Positions 21,132-33,000 of a stretch of 64,000 nt of DNA are shown here, in pieces; position 1 is the first letter of the stretch, and each line of letters opens with the position of its first letter. Position numbers and translations under genes: made by a program. The notes beneath the pieces were generated by a model. That model did no database searches and was not told the origin of the DNA. It was given only the letters and a program-made list of their open reading frames with translations. The DNA is from Theocolax elegans (lineage: Eukaryota > Arthropoda > Insecta > Hymenoptera > Cerocephalidae), in contig CM047427.1 in NCBI GenBank assembly GCA_026168455.1, positions 61,829,249-61,893,248 on the forward strand, given 5' to 3'.

Positions 21132-23796
21132 CCCTGTTAAAAAAACCTCATATAAAACTATAAAAAAAAATTATTTTATCGTACTTCATGTGGCTTTTGC
21201 ACCCGGAGTTTGCGATAGAATTCTATACATTATTTAATAGGAATCGGAAAGAATAAGCTTATAACTATAAGCTTCATAATGAACACCTCATAAAATGCGA
21301 TAAAAATAAATTTGTTTATAAGGTATTATAGGAATAAACGTGTAACATAAAAGAGCATAAAATAGTTTGTCGGAGTATATCGGGTACACATTTATATTTA
21401 AATATTTTGTATTTATATTTACCGGGCATTATAAGGATTTGCCACTTTTCACGTACTTATATATCAATGCTATTTCACTCTAAAGCTTATAGTATTTTAT
21501 AATGAAAAACCCGAACATGAGTGAATTATCTATAGTTCTATTTCAGGTAATACAAAATGATATATTCTTAACAAGTGGATTTTTATCGGGATTTAAACAG
21601 TTATTGTCTTATAGAGAATACAAAAATATAAGGTTAAATAGGGCGTTTCACTATACCGCCAAGTAACGGCTATATGACCTTACCAGCATATTTCAATATT
21701 ATATAACAACTTACCTGGTACCTTTATATAGGGATTTACGACGATCGACGCATGAAATGGGCGGCTTGCCTAACGCATCGTACCTGGCTTTGCCAGTCGA
21801 AAAAGTAACCGCTATTGAATCGCTTATCGCATTTTATGAGGTATTGCTGTATTTACTATTTACAACGAATAGGCATGTATCTGGATTACAAATAATTAAT
21901 GATTTTGCATGATTGCAATTTATCGGGCTGAATAGGACATTTCACTATAAAGTCGAGCATTATTTATCCGAATCTACCGGTATATTATAATATTGTCAAG
22001 CAACCTATGTGGTTCGTGTATAGGGTTAAATCAGTATTGTCACATAAATGAGCGGTTTGATTACAGGATCTTATCGGTTACGCCTGTCGTAGAAGCAACC
22101 GCTATTGAATCGTTTATCGTATTTTATGAGGTATTGCTGTATTTTCTATTTACAACGAATAGGCATGTATCTGGATTTCAAATAATTAATGATTTTTCGA
22201 TCATGATTGCAATTTATCGGGTTGAATAGAACATTTCACTATAAAGTCGAGCATTATTTATCCGAATCTACCGGTATATTCTAATATTGTCAAGCAACCT
22301 ATGTGGTTCGTTTATAGGGTTTAATCAGTATTGTCACATAAATGAGCGGTTTAGTATTACAATAAACACGGAATAGTCGATTACATTTTTGGCGCGAAAT
22401 TTGTATTTCTCAAGTGACTTTGGTGTTACTAAGAACACATAGAAATATTGTACAATTGAAATATTTTTTCTAAAAATAGGTTAATATGTTTTCATATTAG
22501 AAAAATAATGAAGTATAAACTTTATTACAAGAGAATGCTAAATAAAGAATACATACTAATTCCGTAACAAATTCTGAATTATTTTAAATGTTAACATGAA
22601 TCATCGAATCATATAAAAGATTAACGAAATTGGATTACTTTATTGAAAATTAAATTTAATATTTCTTTGTGGTGTTTATTACTAGCTTACTGCAGAAAAC
22701 CACTATCTTTACTTTTATGAAGAATAATATTGAAAAATATTTATAATTAAAGGGCACAAAACTGGATATATGCCTATTTGTTATAAATAATAAATACCGA
22801 ATTGCCTGGTAGAATGTGAGTAGCGATTTGATTAAGATATGTTATTGCTGGCACAGTCGGTAGTACCCGATAGGTCGTATGCCCGATACATGCGTCGATT
22901 CTCGTAAAACCTTATAAAAGAACTGTAATGATTGCTTTAAAATTATGGAATTTAACGGTAGACACCGATAGCTGTTAGTGGACAATATAGTGAAAAGCCT
23001 TATAGAACCTTATTCATTCAATGCACACTAAGACGTCAAATATTCGAAAACCGGATACATGACTATTTGTTATAAATAATAAATACGGGCCTGGTAGAAC
23101 GCGATTAACAATTTGATTAAAATTGTTTTTATGGATGTCTCAGCTCATACGATCCGGTAAAGGAACCGCTCATTTATTTTGTTGATCATCATATTGTACT
23201 ATAAAATGTTTTTTTCTTTTGTAAGGTTTATCTTATAAAATACTATAGGCATTTATTGTATAGTATGGTATGAGGTTTTTGCACCCGGGATACCTTATAG
23301 ACTCGAATTTTAAACCTACCATTAGAAAGCAAAAAAAGACATAAACATATACAGTAATTCCATGATAAGTGCGTATTAAATTTTTTATCAGGAAATTTGT
23401 ATGAATTATAACCTTTTCAAAGTCATTTGTTTTATTATAGAACCCGATTAATATTTTCTTGGATGTACTTGTGTAATTCATGTAGTAAAACATCTATACA
23501 GGCTTATAATTTTTCAATCAATTTATTACGATATATGCCGATTCTGAATTCATATTATATGAGCATATCTCTATAAAAGCCTATAAGTTTAATAGTCTCA
23601 TAGAAACTGATATATCTTTTACCAGGTAAAACTTATAAAAACTAAATTTCGGAACTTGTGATTCGTAGCTGTGGGGAATTCATTATAGGTACCGATAAAA
23701 AAGAAATCGCCCTATATATTACTATAAAATTTTTATCGACACCCCGATACAATGAGCCATTATTTTATCGGATTTTATAAGGTTTTTTCAACAGGG
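21132..23796. mobile_element. TA-flanked inverted-repeat element Y (2.67 kb)
   Basis: The left end CCCTGTTAAAAAAACCT (21132) and right end AGGTTTTTTCAACAGGG (ending 23796) are imperfect reverse complements, and both are flanked by TA (21130-21131 and 23797-23798). Similarity continues inwards: the 293-bp units of the left half (21800-22330) reappear in opposite orientation at 22740-23160, so the element is a degenerate long hairpin. No transposase frame. TA duplication suggests mobilisation by a Tc1/mariner- or PIF-type enzyme, which is inference. An internal part of a second copy occupies 52884-56200. Confidence 0.75.
21807..22370 (+). repeat. 293-bp tandem repeats of element Y
   Basis: Two copies are marked by AACCGCTATTGAATCG (21807, 22098) and 'ATAAAGTCGAGCATTATTTA' (about 21946, 22239). 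The same unit recurs many times at 53289-55330. The short frames starting 'MSSNLC' are by-products of this repeat. Confidence 0.85.
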
Positions 23797-24488
23797 TAAG
23801 TGGTTTGAATGGTGAATAGGATGGTGTTTCTCCAAACTGGACCAAAAAGGATGAGCAAAAACAAAATAAGCTTGCAGCAAGTGGCTTCGGATCAAGAAAT
23901 GAATTCTACACTGACATAGCCAACCGAACCTGGAAAGTGGCTTCGAATGTAAAGTATAATAAAAGTAGTATATTGTAAGTATATATATTTTCTAGTACCT
24001 AAAATATAAATTGATTGTTTAAAACACTTGATATTTTTAGGTTTTTAACAGGCTTGTCCCCTTATGACAAACTAGCATCCCCCGTCGCGGCTTCGCCCGT
24101 TCTGTAATTGCATAGAACTCGAAATATTAGAAAATAGCATAAAAAACTTAACATAAGAAAGCTTAACGTTTACGAAAAATAAATTTTTATCGTAAAACTC
24201 AGATGACTCGAACGACCGAGCCCGGCTGATACATATACGTACTAAGTAGCAATAAATTTGTCGCGTGCAGCGCCAGACCGTTAGCCACCTATCGACCAGC
24301 GCCTGAACTATCGTGTAAGTGTAAAAACTTTTATTTTATTAACAATGAAGCAAAAAGATTTTTTATATAAAATATAGCCTATGACACTTAGTACATAAAG
24401 AAACTACAGCTAAAATTTCGTTACAATCGATTGTGTACTTTTTAAGATTTTTGCGCACATACAAACAAACGCTTCCTCTTTATATAAT

Positions 24489-24492
24489 AGTA

Positions 24493-24521
<29 letters not shown>
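24489..24521 (+). repeat. (AAGAT)n microsatellite
   Basis: About six perfect AAGAT pentamers. Not the insect telomere repeat TTAGG. Confidence 0.9.
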
Positions 24522-24523
<2 letters not shown>

Positions 24524-24934
24524 AGCAGTTGGGGTTAATTCACTATCACCAGGTCCCAATTAGCCTCTTTGCGTCTTATTCAACATTACTTCTTTCACGC
24601 ACTGCATTATTCAACAATAAAATTACGATATAAGCATCTTAATTTAGCGGTAAACTAACTATTTAGGCAATCTATGAAGTCGAATATTTTGCATTGCGCG
24701 AAAGCCTAGAAAATGCTTAGATGTCAAACTGAAGTTGGTTTATTTATAATGCAAAAAAACGATCATCTCGACGTTATCTATTGCTAAATAAACCAGCTTA
24801 AGTTAGTATGAAGTGAGTTCGGTATACATTCTGAGCATTGATTCGTACTTATCACTATTCGTCGAAAATACTGATTTTTTGATCTGCTAAGCAATATGTA
24901 ATTAATCATTACATGAATAGCTATAGCGCTTAAC

Positions 24935-25230
24935 TCCGATTTTTTCATTAATTACTGGATTTTTCGGGAATTCTGGGTATTTTAGGATATTTGTACTAAT
25001 TACGGGATATTTTGGGAATTTTTATGTAATTCGGGATATTTGCATTGAGTATAGCATTTTTCGGGATATTTGCAATAATTACGGGATTTTTCGGAATTCC
25101 CGGATAAATTTACTATTAATTGGATTTTTTAGGAATTTCGGAATATTTGAATTAATTACTGAATTTTTCGGGAATACTGAGAATTTTTAAGGTTTTTCGG
25201 GATATTTGAACTAATTGCGGGATTTTTCGA
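24935..25230 (+). repeat. Degenerate AT-rich minisatellite, about 45-bp unit
   Basis: About seven diverged copies of a unit built from 'TAATTACGGGATTTTTCGGG' and 'ATTTCGGGATATTTG'. No coding signal. Confidence 0.75.
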
Positions 25231-25853
25231 GGGAGAATCCCAACGGTACATAGGAATTATGCCCCTCAAACGAGGCCTACAAAACCAATACCATCATAAA
25301 GTACTCAAAAAATACTGCAGATTGAAAAAAATCGATGTTTTAAGTGCCGGGAACATGGAGATAATTAGAGTTAAAAATTTAACCCTCTGATTAATAAAAT
25401 TATGGCAAACTTTATCTATTTATATTAATTATGGCAAAATTAATCGTGGTAGACGGTACTTCTTACACAAATTCCAAATTTAATTATTTACATATTTTAC
25501 GTAGTTTTAAAGTAAAAAAGTTATTATATGGGTGCCATAAGTTTTTTTAAAGATATTAACAAATTTTCAGCAGGGGGTTCCCCATAGTTAATATACAATT
25601 AAAATTACAATAATTACATAAATTAAACGTATTTATTTTAAATTAACTGATCTAATGTAATATCGTCATAATTAAAATGTAGCCGAACAAGAGTTAGCAA
25701 GCGAGGTATCTGTTGCTAGTAATTAATTATTAATTATTAAATGAAAATATCAAGCGGTGAACTTGATGCGTAATTAGGAAGAATTCATGATTTTAAAAAG
25801 AAATAGGTTGACTTTGATGTATAATACTTGTTTTATTGATATGTTACTTACAA

Positions 25854-26235
25854 GGAGAGTGTCACATCTCCGGGAAATATACGTTATAAGTGATCAAAGT
25901 CAAGGGCTTTTTTGGTGAAATTTTTAATTACTTGCTTATATCGATCGTAAAAAAGAGCGTTAGAGTTTAAAATTCTGGCTTTCTTTATATTTTTATAGTA
26001 GTAAATATATCCTAGAGTTCGGTAAAGATCCGTTTCCCGGAGAAGTGTCACTGTCCTTGTCAGTAGTATCCTTCGGGTGTTACAACGATAAATTATATGG
26101 TATATTTATCTTATAGATGAAAATCGACAGCCTGGTAGAAACTAACTTTTTGATTAAAAATGGTCACACTTTCAGTAACTGGGTAAGAAGACGGAGTTTG
26201 GTAAAGATCCGTTTCCCGGAATTGTGACACTCTCC
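25854..26235. mobile_element. 382-bp inverted-repeat element
   Basis: GGAGAGTGTCAC at 25854 and its exact complement at 26224-26235 form 12-bp terminal repeats. Complementarity extends loosely through 'TCCGGGAAA'. An internal direct copy of the right end ('GTAAAGATCCGTTTCCCGGA' at 26026, repeated at 26202) suggests an end duplication. Target duplication not found. Confidence 0.65.
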
Positions 26236-27589
26236 TGGTTAATCTGCGTTAGGTCTTAGTTGATATAATTGCTAAACGCATTTAATGGGGTGCTAACTGA
26301 TCCTTGCACTCAGGTTGCAGCAGCGCTCACATTGCGATAAGCGCGTGGCCTTGTTCATCGACTTTGGATATTCTGCGGTTTTTAATTGTTTTTAATGTAT
26401 TATATTGTCACGCCGTATTGAGGATTGGGATACAGTGGATTTATTAATTAATAAATTGCAATTAAATAATAATTTGCTACACTAGGGCAGCCTAATTAAT
26501 TAATGCTAATTGCTCTTTTTACAATAACAGCGGAACAAGTGCACGAGCGCGTAATTATGCAATTCTGAATTCACGGTTGTAAGTATGAATAGCGAGTTTG
26601 CTCTAAGTACAAAAGGAGTAGGGACAGAGGACGGCGAAATGAATGCACGGTAAACACACAGCACTGGTAAGCCCGGGAAACACGGAAAAGAATACTTCGC
26701 TTAGGTTGCACAAACCATTACAAGGCACTCTCCCTCGGCACAATCTGTCGCGAACAATCAACGCATAATACACATCATACGCACAAATGGCTGCGTGAGT
26801 CAAATGTCGACTCGATGCCGCTTTCTCCCTCTATTTCAACATTTATGTGTGGGGATTAGGATTGCAAGGGATAGTTTATAGATATTGGAAAGGCTTAGAT
26901 TATTGGGCTTGATAACAGGAATGTGTGCTTGCATAGGGTATAGAATATAAAAACTTAATACAAGGAAAGTGCTCTCTTAAATTATGACAACCATATTTCT
27001 CTTGTCACAATATCTAATATGTCTACTTTACGGAGAAAATGCGGAGTTACCAGCAAGTTCGAGTTTTCGGCCCGAGCATAGCAATGGTGCCGAAATCGAA
27101 CAAGTACAAATGCAGCATTGCCCTCTTGTTGCACATACTATTTTTTAATATGAAGGGCGTTCATTATATGAATCGTAAATAGAAAATTTATTGACTGTGA
27201 TAATTAATGAAAATAAATAAATGTGTGCTGGTTAAAAATCAATATTTATTATTTATAAGCAAAATATTCAACACAATATGACTGTATATTATGTTGATTT
27301 TCTTTCCCTTATAGAGAGATGTATTATTCTGCACCTTCTTTTAGACTCGCTTAGAAAAAATATCGTTTGCAACACGTGCATTATAAAATAACAACCGTAT
27401 ACCTTACCTTCGTAATATAAAGAATCCGTCGCATAGTTTTTTATTACACGAGGTTGCAACTTTTTACGCTCTTGTTACAAAAAATATTATTAAACAAAGC
27501 TTTGAAAATAATAATGATACTATCAATTTACTGCCACTTTAACTATTTATTACTACATATACAATAGATTTCATTGAGTAACACATTTA
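26236..27589. other. Stretch without a recognised gene, possible solo LTR
   Basis: From about 26408 the sequence opens with TGTCACGCCG and is GC-richer to about 26830, with LTR-like texture, but I see no second copy or clear 3' end. The short frames (26603-26803) match nothing. 27240-27589 is AT-rich 3' flank of the isoprenyl synthase. Confidence 0.3.
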
Positions 27590-29594
27590 CTAATTGCAAA
27601 TCCCTAAGTTTTTATAAGACTTGTCGACGTTTTCGGGTGGGTATTTTTCATCGCTCGTCCAAGCTTTGAATTTGGCAATAACTTCGTCGAATTTTGGATT
27701 TCCACCAAGTTTATCGATTTCTTCTTGCACTTCTTTGTAAAAATCGTCGAGTAGTTGCTTTGCAAAGTCGAGAGAGCCGAGCTTTTCCATTAATTCAATG
27801 CAATATTTTTTCATTTCAAAATCTTTTGTCCTTTGTCGAAGTATGTCTAAATTTTCTATAGGAACTATATTATTTTGAAATATGTTCAATTTTTGTACAT
27901 TAAGAACTTTCAACATTACATAAAATAGGTAAATTTTGTATGTTTCATTACACATATTACGATACAAGTGGCATAAGTGGCCCATTATTTAACAGCGTGT
28001 AGTTAGTGCCCGAGCGCAGCGAAGGCAATAAGACACACCACGTAATGGGTCAGTTATGTTACGAGTATCGTACAATATTTTATAGCATCTGCTGATATAA
28101 ATCCGCTGTCACGCTTATTCGTGCAATAGCGGTCCATTTTATAGCGGGCCATAATGGTCTACTTATGCCACGAATAGGTGTGACTAAAAGGCGGATTTAT
28201 ACCACACAGTGTTATAAAATCGATTTATTTTAAACTGTAATTAATTTGATTAGTAAGTTCTTATTGTTCAATATTTTATTTGTATTATTACTTATTTATT
28301 TAATAAAGCATAGTTAAGCCTATTTTAGATTAAATTTGAAAAAATAAATAAAATAATAAAATTAATAATAAAATGACTGTAGTTATTCATAAAAGGTTAA
28401 AAAATATCTAATGTAAATAAATTAAATGTAAATCGAAAAAAACAGCTATGCTGATGCCTTTTTTAATAAAAGTATATTTGTACTCGCTCAAATATTTCTT
28501 TATTAGGAACCATATTCTATGTTACTAAAATCTTATTTAAAAAACTTTTTTTTTGAGATAGTATTTGAATTTCAGACGTATACATGCATATATAACTATA
28601 GAACAAATAACAATATCTCGAACATTCGAATGGCGCTGCGGTCAGATGGCGAATTTGATAATAAACGTACTTTAAACGTAAATTACAAAAATTATAGCAT
28701 CTTAAGACTATTAAAAGGTACATTTTAGATATAAATAGAATTAACGTAATTGTACTATTACTTTTGGTAGTGTATTTTTAAAGAAATGACAAATACAAGA
28801 TATTTCTTATTTCTTTAAAAAAATACATATTGGCTGAAAAGCATAATAATACAATTTATACCTCAATTATATTTATATCTAGATGGGAAGTACCTCTTTA
28901 CAGCCTTAAGTAACTGAAATTTTTATAATTTACGTTGAATTCGCTGCCTAACCGCAGCGTAATTTAAATTAAATGGCTATTGATATAGACTATAGCTCCA
29001 ATATATTCACTCAAGGGAAAATACGGATAATTGTATCGCAAAATCGTAATATTTTTACTATATAGTTCTTTACTATTTATTGAAATATCGCAAATCTATA
29101 TAAAATTTTTTTTATTCAAAATTTATTTTGTTTTTAATAGTTAAAATGCATAAGATATACATATCGACGACGAGGCGTCGATATATTTATAAATAAATAA
29201 TATCTCATACATCAAATTCTTGTGTTATTAATTTAAAATTATTTTTATTGCATCTCATTAAATTAATAAAAAAGGATACTTAAAACGATTTGACCCTCAG
29301 AGGTTCCAGATCGAACTGCGTGAATTATAGGAACCGTGAATTTACCTTCACTAATATCTTCACCAAAAGATTTGGTTGCCCAATACTAAAAATTTCGATC
29401 AGGTTATATCAGGTACAAATTATTTATTCTAATATTAGTACAGACACTTACTTTATCGTGACGCAAATTGCTATAGTCATTTTGAAGTTGATAAACTATA
29501 CCAAATACTTTCCCGAATTTATTTATATCCCTCTTGCCGGTAGTTGAAAAAAGATCCAGCAATTTTAAAAATACATTGATGAATGTTTCGGTTT
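27590..29594 (-). CDS. Geranylgeranyl-diphosphate-synthase-like gene, 3' half only
   Basis: Three minus-strand exons fit a polyprenyl synthase C-terminal half: 29594-29452, 29385-29280 and 27856-27590 (stop). Exon one has the helix ending in 'GIVYQLQNDYSN', where the family carries the second Asp-rich, Mg-binding motif (DDYxN). Here the first Asp is Asn. Exon two has 'KSFGEDISEGKFTVPIIHA', matching the conserved K-x-ED-x-x-EGK-x-S/T-x-P-IIHA segment. Exon three has 'NLDILRQRTKD', 'KKYC', 'EKLGS' and 'LGGNPKFDEV', as in animal GGPP synthases. Introns obey GT-AG (66 bp and about 1.42 kb), phases join cleanly, and no stop interrupts the 516 nt. The enzyme family adds isopentenyl diphosphate to farnesyl diphosphate. 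The 5' exons with the first DDxxD motif are not visible before the 35.3 kb gap, so this is partial, a pseudogene, or has very long introns. Confidence 0.75.
28095..28202. repeat. Small inverted repeat in the isoprenyl synthase intron
   Basis: TATAAATCCGC (28097) and CACGCTTATTCGTG pair with 'CACGAATAGG' and 'GCGGATTTATA' (ending near 28200), giving a hairpin of about 105 bp. 'GGTCCATTTTATAGCGGGCC' lies in the loop. Possibly a MITE remnant. Confidence 0.55.
28203..29279. other. Intron sequence, AT-rich
   Basis: Most of the last intron of the isoprenyl synthase. The frames at 28517-28728 on both strands lack support. Nothing else recognised. Confidence 0.4.
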
Positions 29595-30901
29595 CTAAAA
29601 GCGAATTAACGGGAATTAGTAAAATATTATTGTTTTTTAAGTACACTAAATAAAGAAATATTTGTGAGAAAGAATTTCGTGCACTTGTTATTATAAATTC
29701 ATATTGACTTGTAATAAAATTATATCTTTTTGTTATTAACGCTTAATTCTTAAGGCGAGGATAAAGCTAAATTAATGTGTTTCGTTTAATGCACAACTTT
29801 TATAAATTCGAATAAGATAAAAATGTAATAGTAGAGTGGCGTAGTACTCGGTGGAATTAATCTTTTCCTTTCAAGATTGTGCCGTTTAAGTAAACCAGTT
29901 TTTTCTAAAAATGCGAAATACAAAGGCCTGCTAACGCGTCGGACCTAACCTCACAATGACTGTCGTTTAGATTCCATTACACACCTTTACATTATTGTAA
30001 TTTTCTACAAAATAAATAGCAGAGCGGCGTAGCTAATACAATTATCTTTCGTTTTGTCCGAAACACACGTCAATTCGTGGGCCCCTCCGTCGCGTGAGGT
30101 ACGTCCAACCCGGAAGATTGTTTATATGTCTCCGACGTGGATAACATTCACGGCGGGAGGCATACCTCCAATCCCGTTACTTCTCCTTAAGAAGGAAGAA
30201 ATCACGTGGGAGCTGAAAGTGCATTGCTAAAGTTAGCATTTCGCATAAAAACGGTAAAAAAAGCAGAAGTAAGCTGAAGCTTACGTCAAATAGGAGAAAG
30301 CATTAGGCTCGTATTTAAATCATCAAATCTTAATAGTTAAGAAACGTCATTTATTTCAAATATTCCAGCTTTTTCTCACTGTATGGAACTTTTAAATGAT
30401 TGCGTTATTTATATATATGAATCAAACTGTTAAATACAATTATTCAAAGGAAATTTTCCTTTGAATCAACTGCGTGGATTGAGAATAAATTAATTATTAC
30501 TATATATTTATTCAAAGTTTACTTTTACAGTATATAGGATATGACTATTACGTATATTATATAGTAGGTATGTGTGTGTGTGTAAATCATTAAAAATAGT
30601 AGGAAACTATTAGAAGTCACATAATAAGAACAGAGCTAATTTTTGAGAGCTTGATTCCAAGACACTGCAGAGCTACAACGATTCAAGCAATGATTTTTTG
30701 ACAAAATTGGTGAATTCACCACTTATTAATTTTTATCTCAAACCCTTTCAACTTTTTGTTATACATGTTATATATACAAAAAAGTTTGTAAATTACATGT
30801 AGAATGTGCTACTGTTTACTAATCAGTCTCAAAAAAAGTATTTTTGAACATACTTGAAAATAAAGCTGGTTAGATTAATAGACTCGTTCTCTAACACAAC
30901 C
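29595..30901. other. Upstream of the isoprenyl synthase fragment, no exon found
   Basis: I looked on the minus strand for the preceding exon (the first DDxxD region) and saw none. 30050-30200 is GC-richer ('GGGCCCCTCCGTCGCGTGAG'). 29835 and 30020 share 'AGAG(T/C)GGCGTAG', a weak direct repeat. Confidence 0.4.
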
Positions 30902-31788
30902 CGTATAAAAAAAGTATGGGGAACGTCTGGGAAAAGTCTGTCTTATAAAGTCTTGGCAAAGTCTAGGAGGTGAGACTATCCCATACTTTTTGCCAGACTT
31001 AATATATTTTATTTTAAAAGTCTGGGAGAATTTAACCAGACTTTCGCCCGCACATTTTGCCAGACTTTATAATAATTTTTAAAAGTCTGGGAGAATCCGA
31101 CCAGACTTTCTCCCAGACTTCCCTCTCGTCGAATCTTCGTCGCACTGCATCTTCCAAACCTAAAATTTATATTGTATCTAATTAATAGAACAATACATTC
31201 TTGACATATTTTAAGCTATCGAACTCACAAAACCACCAGATACTTATCTATCACATATGAAAAAGTCACCAATATTTTTCGTGTATCTCGCTACAACAAA
31301 CTGATGAAATGGTTAGGTTACAATTATAAAAACACAATCATCAAAGTGAAGTTGGTTTTCATATCGTTTTCTACCTTAACCATTTCATCAGTTTGTTGTT
31401 GCGAGATACACGAAAAACATTATGGTGACTTTTTTCTTATGTGATAGATAAGTATCTGCTGGTTTTGTGAGTTCGATAGCTCAAAACATGTCGAGGATAT
31501 ATTGTTTCTACTAATTAGATACAATATAAATTTTATGTTTGGAAGATGCAGTGCGACGAAGATTCGACGAGGGGGAAGTCTGGGAGAAAGTCTGGTCGAA
31601 TTCTCCCAGACTTATAAAAATAATTATAAAGTCTGGCAAAATGTGCGGGAGTTAAATTCTCCCAGACTTTTAAAATAAAATAGATTAACTCTGGCAAAAA
31701 GTATGGGATAGTCTCACCAGCTAGACATTGCCAAGACTTTATAAGCCAGACTTTTTCCAGACGTTTCCCATACTTTTTTTTACACGGG
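30902..31788. mobile_element. 887-bp full-length hairpin element
   Basis: From CCCGTATAAAAAAAGTATGG (30902) to its near-complement ending ACACGGG (31788), the two halves are almost perfect reverse complements of about 420 bp around a loop of about 55 bp (31320-31377). The motif AAGTCTGGGAGAA and its complement recur about ten times within the arms. No coding capacity; a MITE/foldback. No clear target duplication. Confidence 0.85.
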
Positions 31789-32200
31789 AAAGTTATATGG
31801 TTACTATAATAGTCTAAAAGAATTAAATAATTTTTTAATAAATTACATTAGAGGTGCTCAAAGCTTCTACGCTCATTTGAACCTTAACTTGTAGTTAAAA
31901 AAACACTTATTACTTATTTTTAAGGGTATCAGATGAATATAAAATGAAACATAGACATGATGCGAGCAAATATTTTAAGTACGTAGTCAAAAGATTTAGA
32001 GAACATCTGTTATTAATGTCAATTAAAAATTGGAGACGTTCAATAAGACAGTTTAAAACATTATGGTGAGAAAAACTATATGTATGTTATAAAACTTGGC
32101 CCCCTAAAACCCTTAGTATATCATGTTTTGTGATATTTATTTGCACTCCAATTGTTAATATATATGAAAATTAAGTCGATCTGATTGAGGCAAGGAGAGG
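31789..32200. other. AT-rich spacer
   Basis: No gene recognised between the hairpin element and the Penelope fragment. Confidence 0.4.
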
Positions 32201-33000
32201 AGGAAGAAAACACAATTCTTTCCCTTTATTTTATGCACAACGTTTCGTTGGCTTGGTCTGCCAACATCTTCAGGTGCCTTTATTCAAAGACAAACAATTA
32301 TTTAACAAATTTTCAAAAAATAAATATATAGATTACAAACAAGATATACATTATATTAAATATACCTTTTAAATTCGAATTAACGATGAGTTAAAGAGTC
32401 GAATGCCACAGTAGAGTACTACCACAGACATACATACATAATAATACGTCAGATGTATCAGCACATTTCTAAGAATAGGAAAGTAAGTACTATTCAAAAA
32501 CTTTATGTCATCTTTTGCATTAATATTATTACTGTCACATTTTATATGAATCATTTCAGAAATTAGTCTTTTATTGTAATTCACTTCTACATCTAAAATT
32601 TTTGTATTATCCCATTTAAATTCATGGTTAGAGTTTTTTACATGTTGATTTACAACCGAATCTGAATTATTGTTTTTCACATGTCCATTGATTCTGGTTT
32701 TTAAAGAACGTTTGAACGAGAATTTGTAAACAACGATTGTTTGAACCCAATTGTTGGTAACATCTTTACCTAATTTTATTACCGAATTTAAATGTTTTCT
32801 AACTAACGGCAACACTTGAATATTGTAAGATAATAAAATGTTTGCTAATTTATTAAAATTTTCTAAATAAGGTAGAGAAACATAAGTTAAACGATTTACT
32901 TTTCTATTATTTTTTTGAAAATCTGATTTTTTCCTTTGTTATAAATAATTTAATCTACTTTGTATGTTTTGCCTAATAAATGTAATAAGGTAATCATATT
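32201..33000 (-). pseudogene. Penelope-like element, 5'-truncated copy
   Basis: The minus-strand frame 32815-32369 aligns with the C-terminal part of the element at 50205-52525. Shared pieces are 'IKLGKD', 'VVYK', 'HVKN.NHEF.W..TKI' and 'KRLISEMIHI'. The core of the GIY-YIG endonuclease, the CIKCPAIYIGETKR section in the intact copy, is deleted. RT is absent apart from a decayed stretch at 32820-32940. A hammerhead-like motif follows at 32235-32277. Dead copy of a family related to, but distinct from, the one at 50 kb. Confidence 0.8.
32235..32277 (-). ncRNA. Hammerhead-like ribozyme motif of the Penelope fragment
   Basis: On the minus strand: GCAC, core CTGAAGA, one extra T, stem GTTGGC/GCCAAC, then GAAA, the palindrome ACGT (overlapping the last A), T, and GTGC. 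GCAC pairs with GTGC as stem I, and ACGT can form a stem III only between two copies. Penelope elements are known to carry minimal hammerheads. The extra base before stem II is a departure, so activity is uncertain. Confidence 0.55.

Larger units (their letters stand above)
23800..25853. other. Stretch without a recognised gene
   Basis: Contains 'CCCCCGTCGCGGCTTCGCCC' (24079), a patch reminiscent of LINE or other retroelement debris, the (AAGAT)n tract and the TTCGGGATATT-type minisatellite listed separately, plus the half palindrome at 24830-24870. Nothing coding was identified on either strand. Confidence 0.4.

Noticed and set aside
24489..24521. Telomere-like repeat
   Set aside because: AAGAT pentamer, not TTAGG, only about six copies and interstitial.
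26408..26830. Solo LTR starting TGTCACGCCG
   Set aside because: No 3' terminus, paired copy or target duplication could be identified. Mentioned only as a possibility in the stretch description.
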